Shown in pieces: positions 56,871-63,925 of a DNA stretch of 64,000 nt. Under the pieces are notes generated by a model, which saw only the letters and a program-made list of their open reading frames with translations, had not been told where the DNA came from and did not search any database. A program made the translations under genes and the position numbers. Within the stretch, counting starts at the first letter, position 1. Each line of letters starts with the position of its first letter. This DNA comes from Flavobacterium sp. N2270 (GTDB taxonomy: Bacteria > Bacteroidota > Bacteroidia > Flavobacteriales > Flavobacteriaceae), in assembly GCF_025947225.1 (NCBI RefSeq), contig NZ_CP110005.1, forward strand, positions 2,232,001 to 2,296,000, written 5' to 3'.

Positions 56871-57002
56871 ATGTAACAGCAGTTTGGCAAAATGGCGAGT
56901 TTCGGTTTTAATCAAACATTCGGTTTTCTAATAAGCAATAGTTCTAAAATGAAAGTAAGTGTAACTATATCCGCCACTTCGCCAAGCTGCAAAACGTTGT
57001 AA
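56871..57002 (+). repeat. attC-like cassette site A
   Basis: Begins ATGTAAC and ends GTTGTAA. The stem GCAGTTTGGC pairs with GCCAAGCTGC, with a one-base spacer on the AAC side and AAAAC on the GTT side. It ends cassette 1: TTCATGTAAC here is the reverse complement of GTTACATGAA at 54103. It is the only site of the eleven without TATATTTG. Confidence 0.8.
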
Positions 57003-57457
57003 CTAATAGCTCGAAAAATCGCAGATAAAGGAAATTAACTGAACTTTTATTGAAATTAAATTGAAAATATTGAGCTGAATTTTTGAAAAGAACGAAATCG
57101 TAAATCAAGCATGTTTTCGTAAAATAGAAAATTCTCAAACTGAACTTTGTCGAAAAGTTTATCTGAAAAACTTTGTGCTGAAATTTTGAAAAGAACGAAA
57201 TTATAAATCAAGCATCTTTTCGTAAAACAGAAAAATATGAAACCGAACTTTGTCGAAAAGTTTGCTTGAAAGTCTTTGTTCTGAAATCTTGAAAATTATG
57301 TAAACGTTAATCAAGCATATTTTTTTTTAAGTTGAAAATCTCAATTTCTGAACTTTGTGGATAAATAAATTGCTGAAAAACTTTGTATTGAGAGTTTGAA
57401 TTCAACTTACATAAATTCGTTCCGAATTGACGCAATCTGAATTAAAACAGCTACTAG
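57003..57457. other. Non-coding cassette 2 body with ~103-bp tandem repeats
   Basis: No reading frame of useful length is present on either strand. Three degenerate tandem units fill most of it: 57074-57176 (103 bp), 57177-57279 (103 bp) and 57280-57386 (107 bp). All share CTGAAATTTTGAAAA, AATCAAGCAT and GAACTTTGT blocks. The site in front of it (A) also lacks the promoter box, so this cassette may be silent or act as DNA. Confidence 0.75.
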
Positions 57458-57593
57458 TTACAACAGTGGTTTGCAAAAATGGCTAGGCTCGCTCCTATTT
57501 TGGAAAATCCTGTCGGATTTTCCAATTTTTGTTTATATTTGTGAAGGCTTGGTGTTGGTTTACGCCACTTTTGCAAGCCACAAAACGTTATGG
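57458..57593 (+). repeat. attC-like cassette site B
   Basis: Begins TTACAAC and ends GTTATGG. The stem AGTGGTTTGCAA pairs with TTGCAAGCCAC; here GTGG/CCAC replaces GCAG/CTGC of other sites, so pairing is kept by covariation. An inner hairpin GGAAAATCC/GGATTTTCC (57502-57523) precedes TATATTTG at 57534-57541. Confidence 0.82.
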
Positions 57594-57628
57594 CTAATAC
57601 TAAAGCACCGAAATTCTAAGACGAAATT

Positions 57629-58195
57629 ATGAAAATATTAAATCTGCTTTTTTTAGCTTTTCTACTACTCAATTATAGTAGTGAAAATAAAATAGATTTT
57701 GGTGCATTCTCAATGAAAACACCAAAAAAATGGAATTACATAAAAGAACGTGGAATTGATTCATTTATAGGTAAAATAGGAATCGACAAAAGAGACACAT
57801 TATACTTTGACTATGGATTATATTCGAGTGACCTTGAAGAAAGCTTTAATGGTGGCTATTATTACATTATAAATAACGACAGTATTTTTACTCCAGATTG
57901 GGAACTTAGCAATTCAGACACAATTGATGAACCTATTTATAAATTCTTTGCACGAGGTGGAAAAAACAAGCTTTTAGAGTTTAAAAAAGACACTTTTTAT
58001 TATGAGAAAATTAATGGTTTGAAAGCAAAAATTGTTGTCCCTAAAAAACCCGAAATGGGAACCACTGGTGTGTATTTTGAAAATACAAGAATTGATGGAA
58101 AAGGAGTGAGTTTTCAAATTAACGGTTACAATTTGAAGAAAAAAAATCAGATAGAATTCCTCAAAGCTATTAAAACGATAAAATTTAAAGATTAA
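57629..58195 (+). CDS. Exported protein of unknown function, cassette 3
   Basis: The 188-aa protein has a hydrophobic N-terminus (MKILNLLFLAFLLLNYSS) and no cysteine, so it is probably a secreted or anchored protein. The mature part starts with FSMKTPKKWNYIKERGIDSF and has a late LKAKIVVPKKP and FLKAIKTIKF. The opening resembles PsbP/YjhX-like lipoproteins that begin with a MxxPKxW strand, but I cannot assign a family with confidence. The gene starts 36 bp after site B, whose promoter box should drive it. Confidence 0.72.
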   Translation: MKILNLLFLAFLLLNYSSENKIDFGAFSMKTPKKWNYIKERGIDSFIGKIGIDKRDTLYFDYGLYSSDLEESFNGGYYYIINNDSIFTPDWELSNSDTIDEPIYKFFARGGKNKLLEFKKDTFYYEKINGLKAKIVVPKKPEMGTTGVYFENTRIDGKGVSFQINGYNLKKKNQIEFLKAIKTIKFKD

Positions 58196-58205
58196 AAAGT
58201 ACTAG

Positions 58206-58340
58206 CCATAACAGCAGTTACAAGAAATTACTAGGCATGGGATTTATCAGAATTGGTAATTGTTGAATAAAAGTTTTGGTTATATTTGTAATTGTCGGTG
58301 AATGAAGTACGCAACTTCTTGTAGCTGCCAAACGTTATAA
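58206..58340 (+). repeat. attC-like cassette site C
   Basis: Begins CCATAAC and ends GTTATAA. The stem GCAGTTACAAGAA pairs with TTCTTGTAGCTGC, with one-base and five-base spacers as in site A. TATATTTG is at 58281-58288. Its interior (GGCATGGGATTTATCAGAAT) is shared with sites I and J. The preceding TAGCCATAAC complements TTATGGCTA at the start of cassette 3. Confidence 0.85.
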
Positions 58341-58689
58341 CGCATAAACTCTGTGCGTGTAAAAAAGCTGTTTAATAAATTCCGAAAACAGAAATTTTCA
58401 CAGAAAATATCCGAACTGATTTTTGTTGATTTGAACTTAAACTGACTTCAGAAAATATTCAGAATTTGAATTTCTTTGTGGAGTTTCACTCGCCGAATTT
58501 TCAGCTTACGTTCGCGAATTTTTCAGTTTTCTACTTATCCAGAGTTTGGAAAGTTTTGGATTTGAAAATTTGAACTACTTCTACTCTATTTTTTTTCAAT
58601 AAATTGAAAAACCTTAAAGCTTTCGTCCGAACTGAACGTAGCAATTCTTTGTGTGTAAACTGAGTTTTAACTTTGTGTTAGTTTACGCG
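58341..58689. other. Non-coding cassette 4 body, duplicate of cassette 6
   Basis: About 350 bp with no start codon-led frame of any length; neither strand codes for a plausible protein. It is nearly identical to 59497-59847. Ends ATAACGC-TAAACT and AGTTTACGCGTTAT are complementary over 14 bp. It may express an RNA from the promoter in site C or serve as spacer DNA. Confidence 0.75.
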
Positions 58690-58828
58690 TTATAACCGCA
58701 GTTAAATTCCATGGCTTTGGTTTGGGCTTTTCAGCGGAAAATAATGCGGTAAATTAAATGTTTTGTATATATTTGTGTTAGTCGTAGCTTAATTATCGCC
58801 ACTGAAATTTAGCTGCAAAACGTTAGCA
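58690..58828 (+). repeat. attC-like cassette site D
   Basis: Begins TTATAAC and ends GTTAGCA. The stem GCAGTTAAATTCCATGGC pairs with GCCACTGAAATTTAGCTGC. TATATTTG is at 58768-58775. Almost identical to site F apart from some arm bases. Confidence 0.85.
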
Positions 58829-58865
58829 GACATATTCTCAAAAATCGAAATAAATCAAAATTTTT

Positions 58866-59351
58866 ATGGAAGAAAATTTAGTGCAAAATTGGATTGAAAC
58901 AGATAAAAATCTCAGCAATTTAATTACTGAAATAGAAACAGAGTTTAATTCCTACGCAGAACAAGCCGAAGTTGCCTTCGAAAGATTATCAAAATTATAT
59001 AATATTCCAAGAATGCCAGAAGACGTCGCAGAGGACGAATTTGAAGATGACGACGAATCTGATGGTGTTTCGGATAAAAGATCTCTTTTTGAAGAGCACG
59101 CTTTAATTAAATATCTTACGGACGAAAATGAAGACCCACGAGGAGTTGTATTATCTGCTGCTTTTCACTTATTAAATGATTATCGAGTTGATTTATTTCA
59201 CGTTGCCAAAAAAGAGTTTGGTGAAAATATACCTGAAAATTGCAAAATTGGAATAACAGGAGAAGGTTTTAATGGAAATGTTGTTTTTCCACAAAAAGAA
59301 ACTAAAAGTTGGTTTGAGTTAGGTTGTAAAATAATGAAACAGATAAATTAA
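58866..59351 (+). CDS. Acidic cytoplasmic protein of unknown function, cassette 5
   Basis: A 161-aa protein without signal peptide. It is mostly helical, with an acidic linker (EDEFEDDDESDG, residues about 57-70) between an N-terminal coiled stretch and a C-terminal domain with VLSAAFHLLNDYRVDLFHVAKKEFG. Unlike most other cassette products it appears cytoplasmic. The overall look recalls small DUF families in Bacteroidota but I cannot name one. It starts 37 bp after site D. Confidence 0.68.
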   Translation: MEENLVQNWIETDKNLSNLITEIETEFNSYAEQAEVAFERLSKLYNIPRMPEDVAEDEFEDDDESDGVSDKRSLFEEHALIKYLTDENEDPRGVVLSAAFHLLNDYRVDLFHVAKKEFGENIPENCKIGITGEGFNGNVVFPQKETKSWFELGCKIMKQIN

Positions 59352-59358
59352 ATACGTC

Positions 59359-59496
59359 TGCTAACAACGGTTTTGTTCAATGGCTTGGGCTTGGTTTTTC
59401 CTTCGGAAAAACCTCTATGATTCGTAATTTTGTTTTATATTTGCTTTGGTCAGTGACTAATCAAAGCCACTGAAACAAAGCCGCAAAACGTTATAA
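59359..59496 (+). repeat. attC-like cassette site E
   Basis: Begins TGCTAAC and ends GTTATAA. The stem ACGGTTTTG pairs with CAAAGCCGC. An inner hairpin GGTTTTTCC/GGAAAAACC (59393-59413) precedes TATATTTG at 59436-59443. The preceding GTCTGCTAAC complements GTTAGCAGAC at the start of cassette 5. Confidence 0.82.
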
Positions 59497-59847
59497 CGCA
59501 TAAACTCTGTGCGTGTAAAAAAGCTGTTTAATAAAACCCGAAAAGAGAAATTTTAACCGAAAATGTCCGAACTGAATTTTGTTGATTTGAAATTAATCTG
59601 GCTTCAGAAAAACTTCAGAATTTGAATTTCTTTGTGGAGTTTCACTCGCCGAATTTTCAGCTTACGTTTGCGAACTTTTCAGCTTTCTACTTATCCAGAG
59701 TTTGCAAAGTTTTGGATTTGAAAAAATTGAACTACTTCTACTCTATTTTTTTTTCAATAAATTGAAAAACCTTAAAGCTTTCGTCCGAACTGAACGTAGC
59801 AATTCTTTGTGTGTAAACTGGGTTTTAACTTTGTGTTAGTTTACGCG
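59497..59847. other. Non-coding cassette 6 body, duplicate of cassette 4
   Basis: Nearly identical to 58341-58689; the full cassettes (58335-58822 and 59491-59978) are both 488 bp. A 20-codon frame seen here near 59564 has no start codon in the other copy, so it is not supported. The flanking cassettes and upstream sites differ, so the two copies were inserted as units and not made by one segmental duplication. Confidence 0.78.
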
Positions 59848-59984
59848 TTATAACAGCAGTTAAATTCCATGGCTTTGGTTTGGGCTTTTCAGCGGAAAAT
59901 AATGCGGTTAATTAAATGTTTTGTCTATATTTGTGTTAGTCGTAGCAAAGTTCCGCCACGGAATTTAGCTGCGGAACGTTAGCA
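59848..59984 (+). repeat. attC-like cassette site F
   Basis: Begins TTATAAC and ends GTTAGCA. The stem GCAGTTAAATTCCATGGC pairs with GCCACGGAATTTAGCTGC. TATATTTG is at 59926-59933. It belongs to the same family as D and H. Confidence 0.85.
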
Positions 59985-60004
59985 ACAATTTTAAGAAATA
60001 CTAA

Positions 60005-60568
60005 ATGAAATCTATTAAATTACTTACCATTTTGATATGCATCTCTACTTCTATTTCGTGTGGAACTTTTAACAAAACATCTAAAACAGATAGTAAAACT
60101 GGATACTTTCCAGCTAAAAAAAACAAAGCTGTAACTGTCATTAAAGAAGAAAAAATTAGTAAAGACATTTTAAAAAAATTAATAATTGTTCCAAACGATG
60201 AGTACACACTTGAGATGGTTAAAAATTTGAATTTTTTTGACAAAATAATGACGTTTGAAGAATTTCAAAAAGATATTATTTCTAAAAATTTAGAAGATAA
60301 AATTCCAAGTGTTTCTGATAGAATTGGTTTAAAAAACGCTTATAATCATTATGGTTCTTTTGTAATACTTCACTTTACAAAAGAAAGAAAAGAAACTAAC
60401 AACAATACTTCTTTATACACTGGAATATCTATTTATGACCCAAGCAAAGCTGATTTTATTTATCAAAATGAAATTTATGTAAATTTAATGTGGGACGGTT
60501 GGACAGACCAGGGAACTATGTATCCTTTATATAATTCACTAATTGATTATTTGAACAAGCAAGAATAA
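60005..60568 (+). CDS. Putative lipoprotein of unknown function, cassette 7
   Basis: The 187-aa protein starts with a lipoprotein signal (MKSIKLLTILICISTSISC, Cys19), so it is likely membrane-tethered. The mature part begins with a polar K/T/S-rich linker. A domain with SFVILHFTKERKE, DPSKADFIYQNEIYV and WDGWTDQGTMYPL follows, which looks like an alternating beta fold. No known family is recognised. It starts 20 bp after site F. Confidence 0.7.
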   Translation: MKSIKLLTILICISTSISCGTFNKTSKTDSKTGYFPAKKNKAVTVIKEEKISKDILKKLIIVPNDEYTLEMVKNLNFFDKIMTFEEFQKDIISKNLEDKIPSVSDRIGLKNAYNHYGSFVILHFTKERKETNNNTSLYTGISIYDPSKADFIYQNEIYVNLMWDGWTDQGTMYPLYNSLIDYLNKQE

Positions 60569-60575
60569 AAACTGT

Positions 60576-60713
60576 AGCTAACAGCGGTTTGCTTCAATGG
60601 CTACTTCGGGATTTTCCTACGGAAAATCCGCTGCTGAATGGAATGTTTTGTTATATTTGTAATGGCTTGGTGCTGGTTCAACGCCACTGAGAGCAAGCCG
60701 CAAAACGTTGTAC
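60576..60713 (+). repeat. attC-like cassette site G
   Basis: Begins AGCTAAC and ends GTTGTAC. The stem GCGGTTTGCTTC pairs with GAGCAAGCCGC. An inner hairpin GGATTTTCC/GGAAAATCC (60609-60629) precedes TATATTTG at 60652-60659. Confidence 0.84.
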
Positions 60714-60731
60714 GCAAGCTTCGAAAAAAAT

Positions 60732-61211
60732 ATGAAATTAAAAAGGAATTCTGATAATTGGTTTGACATAATATTGGGTGGCTTTACAAGCACTTTATTA
60801 TTTATCCCAGTATGTATACTGATATCAACAGAATTTAATTTTGAAATTAATTTTTTACACTTTATTTTACCTGTTTTATTTACTATATATATTCAATGGA
60901 AAGATGAATATTTTAGTGAAATAAATACCAAACTAACAGAAAAAAATAATTTTGAAATTGTAGCAAAAACTTTAAACAACTTAAATTGGGAGTATTTTAA
61001 AAAATATGACGAAATTAAACTTAGAAATAATAAATTCTATCTAAACTCTCTCGATGTAACAATAATTACTCGAAGTAAAAAAATATTTTATAATTTTAAT
61101 TATAGAAACCTAATTAGAAGTGGAAGACCAGCGTTCTTTTTTGGAATAAGCACAATCCTAAAAATGATTTTTATATATAATTTAAAAAAAGAATTGAAGA
61201 ACATGAAATAA
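60732..61211 (+). CDS. Small membrane protein of unknown function, cassette 8
   Basis: I use ATG 60732 as start; the frame extends upstream but only through a TTG that lies within the recombination box. The 159-aa product has two transmembrane helices (about residues 15-35 and 42-58) and a basic, polar cytoplasmic part with FEIVAKTLNNLNWEYFKKYDE. A final hydrophobic segment lies near residues 135-150. No family is recognised. Confidence 0.68.
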   Translation: MKLKRNSDNWFDIILGGFTSTLLFIPVCILISTEFNFEINFLHFILPVLFTIYIQWKDEYFSEINTKLTEKNNFEIVAKTLNNLNWEYFKKYDEIKLRNNKFYLNSLDVTIITRSKKIFYNFNYRNLIRSGRPAFFFGISTILKMIFIYNLKKELKNMK

Positions 61212-61219
61212 AAGCCTGC

Positions 61220-61359
61220 GTACAACAGCAGTTAAATTTCATGGCTTTGGCTTGGGTTTTATCAGCCGAAAATAATGCGCTTATTGAAAGGTTTTTTCTA
61301 TATTTGTGTCAGCCGTAGCTTAATTATCGCCACAGAAATTTAGCTGCAAAACGTTGGCG
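61220..61359 (+). repeat. attC-like cassette site H
   Basis: Begins GTACAAC and ends GTTGGCG. The stem GCAGTTAAATTTCATGGC pairs with GCCACAGAAATTTAGCTGC. TATATTTG is at 61299-61306. The preceding GCGTACAAC complements GTTGTACGC at the start of cassette 8. Confidence 0.85.
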
Positions 61360-61403
61360 GTAATATTAGCCGAGCGGAAACGAGAAAATATAATTTAAAA
61401 AAT

Positions 61404-62171
61404 ATGCTTACCGAAATTGAATTTTCTACAGAGTTTGCGAAACGACTTACTGAAAAAGTTGAAGGCTTGAAAATATTTTCTATTAAAGGTCTTGAAATCC
61501 AAACAGAATTTGATAACTCAAACGAATACAAACATTTTCTGAATAATTGTTATTCTGAATATTTAAGAGAACCTGAAAGTATTGAAGAAGTTTTTGAAAA
61601 ATATTTAAATTCATCTGACAGTTTGTATAAACCAAACGAAACTATTAATATATCTGATATTTTACCCGTAATAAAAGATGAACGCTTTATTCAAAGCATA
61701 TTTGAAATAAATCCAAATTTTGAAAAAAATCACACTTTCGAAAAATATAATAGCGAACTTTATATTTTCTACGTCGAAGATACAGAAACAAACATAAATT
61801 ATTTAACTCAAGAAGATTTTGAAAAACTAAACGTTGAAAAAAGTGAACTCAGAAGAATTGCAATAGAAAATCTGTCAAACTCTATAGAAATCGAAAGACA
61901 CGGAGAAAATGGTTACTTTATGTTATTGGCAGACGGAAATTATGAATCAAGTATGATTTTGCTTGACATTTGGAATGAAGAAAACTTTAAAGTTAAAGGT
62001 GAAATTGTAATAGGAATTCCATCGCGCGATTTGTTGATTATTACAGGTAAAAATGACAAAGAAAATATTAAGAAACTTAAACAGACAATAAGCGAAATAA
62101 ATGAAAATGGAGATCATTTAGTTTCTGAAAAGTTATTTGAATACAGAAACGGAAAATTTGAATCTATATAA
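61404..62171 (+). CDS. DUF1444-like protein, cassette 9
   Basis: The 255-aa cytoplasmic protein shows the DUF1444 (YtpQ-type) pattern: ISDILPVIKD near residue 85, ELYIFYVEDTETNI, SELRRIAIENLSNS, GNYESSMILLDIWNEENF and IVIGIPSRDLLIITGK. The family has no established biochemical role; it is best known from Firmicutes genomes, and the occurrence inside a cassette of a Bacteroidota array suggests acquisition. It begins 44 bp after site H. Confidence 0.72.
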   Translation: MLTEIEFSTEFAKRLTEKVEGLKIFSIKGLEIQTEFDNSNEYKHFLNNCYSEYLREPESIEEVFEKYLNSSDSLYKPNETINISDILPVIKDERFIQSIFEINPNFEKNHTFEKYNSELYIFYVEDTETNINYLTQEDFEKLNVEKSELRRIAIENLSNSIEIERHGENGYFMLLADGNYESSMILLDIWNEENFKVKGEIVIGIPSRDLLIITGKNDKENIKKLKQTISEINENGDHLVSEKLFEYRNGKFESI

Positions 62172-62179
62172 AATACTAC

Positions 62180-62342
62180 CGCCAACACACGTTTTGCGAT
62201 ATTGCTAGGCATGGGATTTATCAGAATACTTTAGTAAAAATTTTTTTTGCTTTCAATCAACATTGGTTTTCAAAATATTCGGTATATTTGTTAACGTCTT
62301 TGCTAAAATTACGCAACATCGCAAAGCGCGGGAACGTTATAC
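62180..62342 (+). repeat. attC-like cassette site I (divergent, 163 bp)
   Basis: Begins CGCCAAC and ends GTTATAC. The stem TTTTGCGAT pairs with ATCGCAAAGCG; the outer arm differs from all other sites. The interior GCTAGGCATGGGATTTATCAGAA is shared with C and J over its length, so the site appears mosaic. TATATTTG is at 62283-62290. Confidence 0.78.
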
Positions 62343-62377
62343 CTAATTTTAACCGAAGCGATAAAAACAGACAATTA

Positions 62378-63190
62378 ATGAATAAATTTTCACTTTCATT
62401 TTTATTAATTTTTATTATTAATATCTCGAATGGACAAGAATGCCAAATTCCAATTTTATTGGACAAAGAAATTTTTGAAGCTTCTAACAATGAAAAATTT
62501 GCAGAAGAAGATTTTTATAGAATTAACAGTTTGCTTTTTGAATATGAAGCAAAGGACAGTTTGAAAAATTTGAATAAATGCTCTTCATATTTTAAAAACA
62601 TTGAAAAACTATTTAATTCTGAAACTACTGATAAGCGTGTTTTAGCTTATAGATTGATTGGAGTTGCAAATGACAGTACTTTTAACAACGAACTAATCAA
62701 CAGAATTAACTCAAATGAAAGTTCACTTTTAAAAACTTGGAGCACAACTGCATTAATGGCAAATAATTGCGGAAAAGCATCTGATGATTTATTTGTTTTA
62801 TTCTCATCATTCCCAAAAGGATTGCCTGTTGATATTTTGATAAATATGTATATTAAATATGATACAAATGCTGTCAAAAAAACTTGTTGGAAATTTATAG
62901 ATTCAGAAAATAAAAACCAACAAATTTTGGCTATACAATGTTTAGCAAACTTTGAAAAAGACGAAAAATTGCAAACTAAACTAATTGAGTTTTTAAACTC
63001 TTGGGATAATAATTCTAAAGGTTGGGTAATTTCGTCAATTTCTATGCAAAAAATGGAAAATCTAAGACCTATTTTAGAAAAGTATAGTGAAGTAGAAGAT
63101 CTAAAAGACGTTATCATAAGAGCATTAGAAAATAGTCCAACGAAAACAGACAATAAGTTTGCGAAACAACTCGAAAAGAAGAAAAACTAG
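62378..63190 (+). CDS. Exported HEAT-like repeat protein, cassette 10
   Basis: The start is placed at ATG 62378, which begins a signal peptide (MNKFSLSFLLIFIINISNGQ); the longer frame starts inside site I. The 270-aa product is helical, with repeating units such as DKRVLAYRLIGVANDS, NQQILAIQCLANFEKDEKLQ and DLKDVIIRALENSPT, typical of HEAT/ARM repeats. Such scaffolds bind other proteins. Partner and role are unknown. Confidence 0.7.
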   Translation: MNKFSLSFLLIFIINISNGQECQIPILLDKEIFEASNNEKFAEEDFYRINSLLFEYEAKDSLKNLNKCSSYFKNIEKLFNSETTDKRVLAYRLIGVANDSTFNNELINRINSNESSLLKTWSTTALMANNCGKASDDLFVLFSSFPKGLPVDILINMYIKYDTNAVKKTCWKFIDSENKNQQILAIQCLANFEKDEKLQTKLIEFLNSWDNNSKGWVISSISMQKMENLRPILEKYSEVEDLKDVIIRALENSPTKTDNKFAKQLEKKKN

Positions 63191-63325
63191 GCATAACAGC
63201 AGTTACAAGAAATTGCTAGGCTTGGAATTTATCAGAATTGGTAATTATTGAATCAGAGTTTTGTTTATATTTGTAATTGACAGTGAATGAAGTACGCAAC
63301 TTCTTGTAGCTGCGAAACGTTGTAT
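63191..63325 (+). repeat. attC-like cassette site J
   Basis: Begins GCATAAC and ends GTTGTAT. The stem GCAGTTACAAGAA pairs with TTCTTGTAGCTGC. TATATTTG is at 63266-63273. It is almost identical to site C although the genes on either side differ. Confidence 0.86.
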
Positions 63326-63356
63326 GCAATATTTTAGAATCAAAATCCTAACAAAA

Positions 63357-63749
63357 ATGAAATTACTTAAATCAATTTTAACTTTATCAACATTATTCAT
63401 TACGATTATTTCATATTCACAAACTGAAAAAGTTCAAGATTGTAAAATATTGAAACATTCAAAACTAAAATATGTAGAAAATGATGACAAAACGGCTTTC
63501 GTGGTAATCAAGAACAATAAACATATTGAATATTTGAGAAATGAAAAATATTACATAAAATCAGATTTAGTTTGGATTAATGAATGTGAATATAATGCAA
63601 CAATGACAGAAATAACATTGCCAAACTTTCCATTTAAAGCTGGAGAAGTTATGAATGTAAAATTTGAAAAAATTGAGAATGGAATTGTTACTGGTATTGG
63701 AACGGTACGTGGAAATAGTTTTCCTGTGAAATTCGAGTTAATTAATTAA
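63357..63749 (+). CDS. Small exported protein, cassette 11, paralogue of the gene at 2132
   Basis: I start at ATG 63357 because it opens a signal peptide (MKLLKSILTLSTLFITIISYSQ); an in-frame ATG at 63324 lies in the recombination box. The 130-aa product has two cysteines in QDCKILK and INECEY contexts, as in the core-genome protein at 2132-2521 (EDCKNF, SDCKY), with TAFVVIKNN matching TVFLIKRKG. Function unknown. Confidence 0.75.
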   Translation: MKLLKSILTLSTLFITIISYSQTEKVQDCKILKHSKLKYVENDDKTAFVVIKNNKHIEYLRNEKYYIKSDLVWINECEYNATMTEITLPNFPFKAGEVMNVKFEKIENGIVTGIGTVRGNSFPVKFELIN

Positions 63750-63755
63750 TACTGC

Positions 63756-63893
63756 ATACAACAGCAGTTAAAAGCAATGGCTTAGGCAAGGGCATACTTC
63801 CGAATTTTCTCCGAAAATTCAAAAGTTTGCGTTATATTTGTTTTGGCTTGGTCTTGGCTCGTCGCCACTTCTTTTAGCTGCAACACGTTACCC
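63756..63893 (+). repeat. attC-like cassette site K
   Basis: Begins ATACAAC and ends GTTACCC. The stem GCAGTTAAAAGCAATGGC pairs with GCCACTTCTTTTAGCTGC. An inner hairpin GAATTTTC/GAAAATTC (63802-63820) precedes TATATTTG at 63833-63840. The preceding GCATACAAC complements GTTGTATGC of cassette 11. Confidence 0.85.
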
Positions 63894-63925
63894 AACATTT
63901 TTGAGAAACGTAAACGGAAAATAAC

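Noticed and set aside
59564..59626. A 20-codon frame in cassette 6
   Set aside because: The near-identical cassette 4 lacks the start codon, so the frame is not conserved.
58335..59978. Toxin-antitoxin pairs in the small cassettes
   Set aside because: No cassette holds two short overlapping genes or a recognised toxin or antitoxin motif; two of them have no gene at all.
60708..60731. Upstream start for the cassette 8 membrane protein
   Set aside because: The TTG belongs to the GTT recombination box; the ATG at 60732 gives a better N-terminus.
62288..62377. Upstream start for the cassette 10 protein
   Set aside because: It lies inside site I and would place 30 polar residues before a clear signal peptide.
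56871..63893. Palindromes as simple REP elements or transposon ends
   Set aside because: They are 130-160 bp, all point the same way, no transposase is present, and the box-to-box complementarity within each module is unexplained by REP elements.
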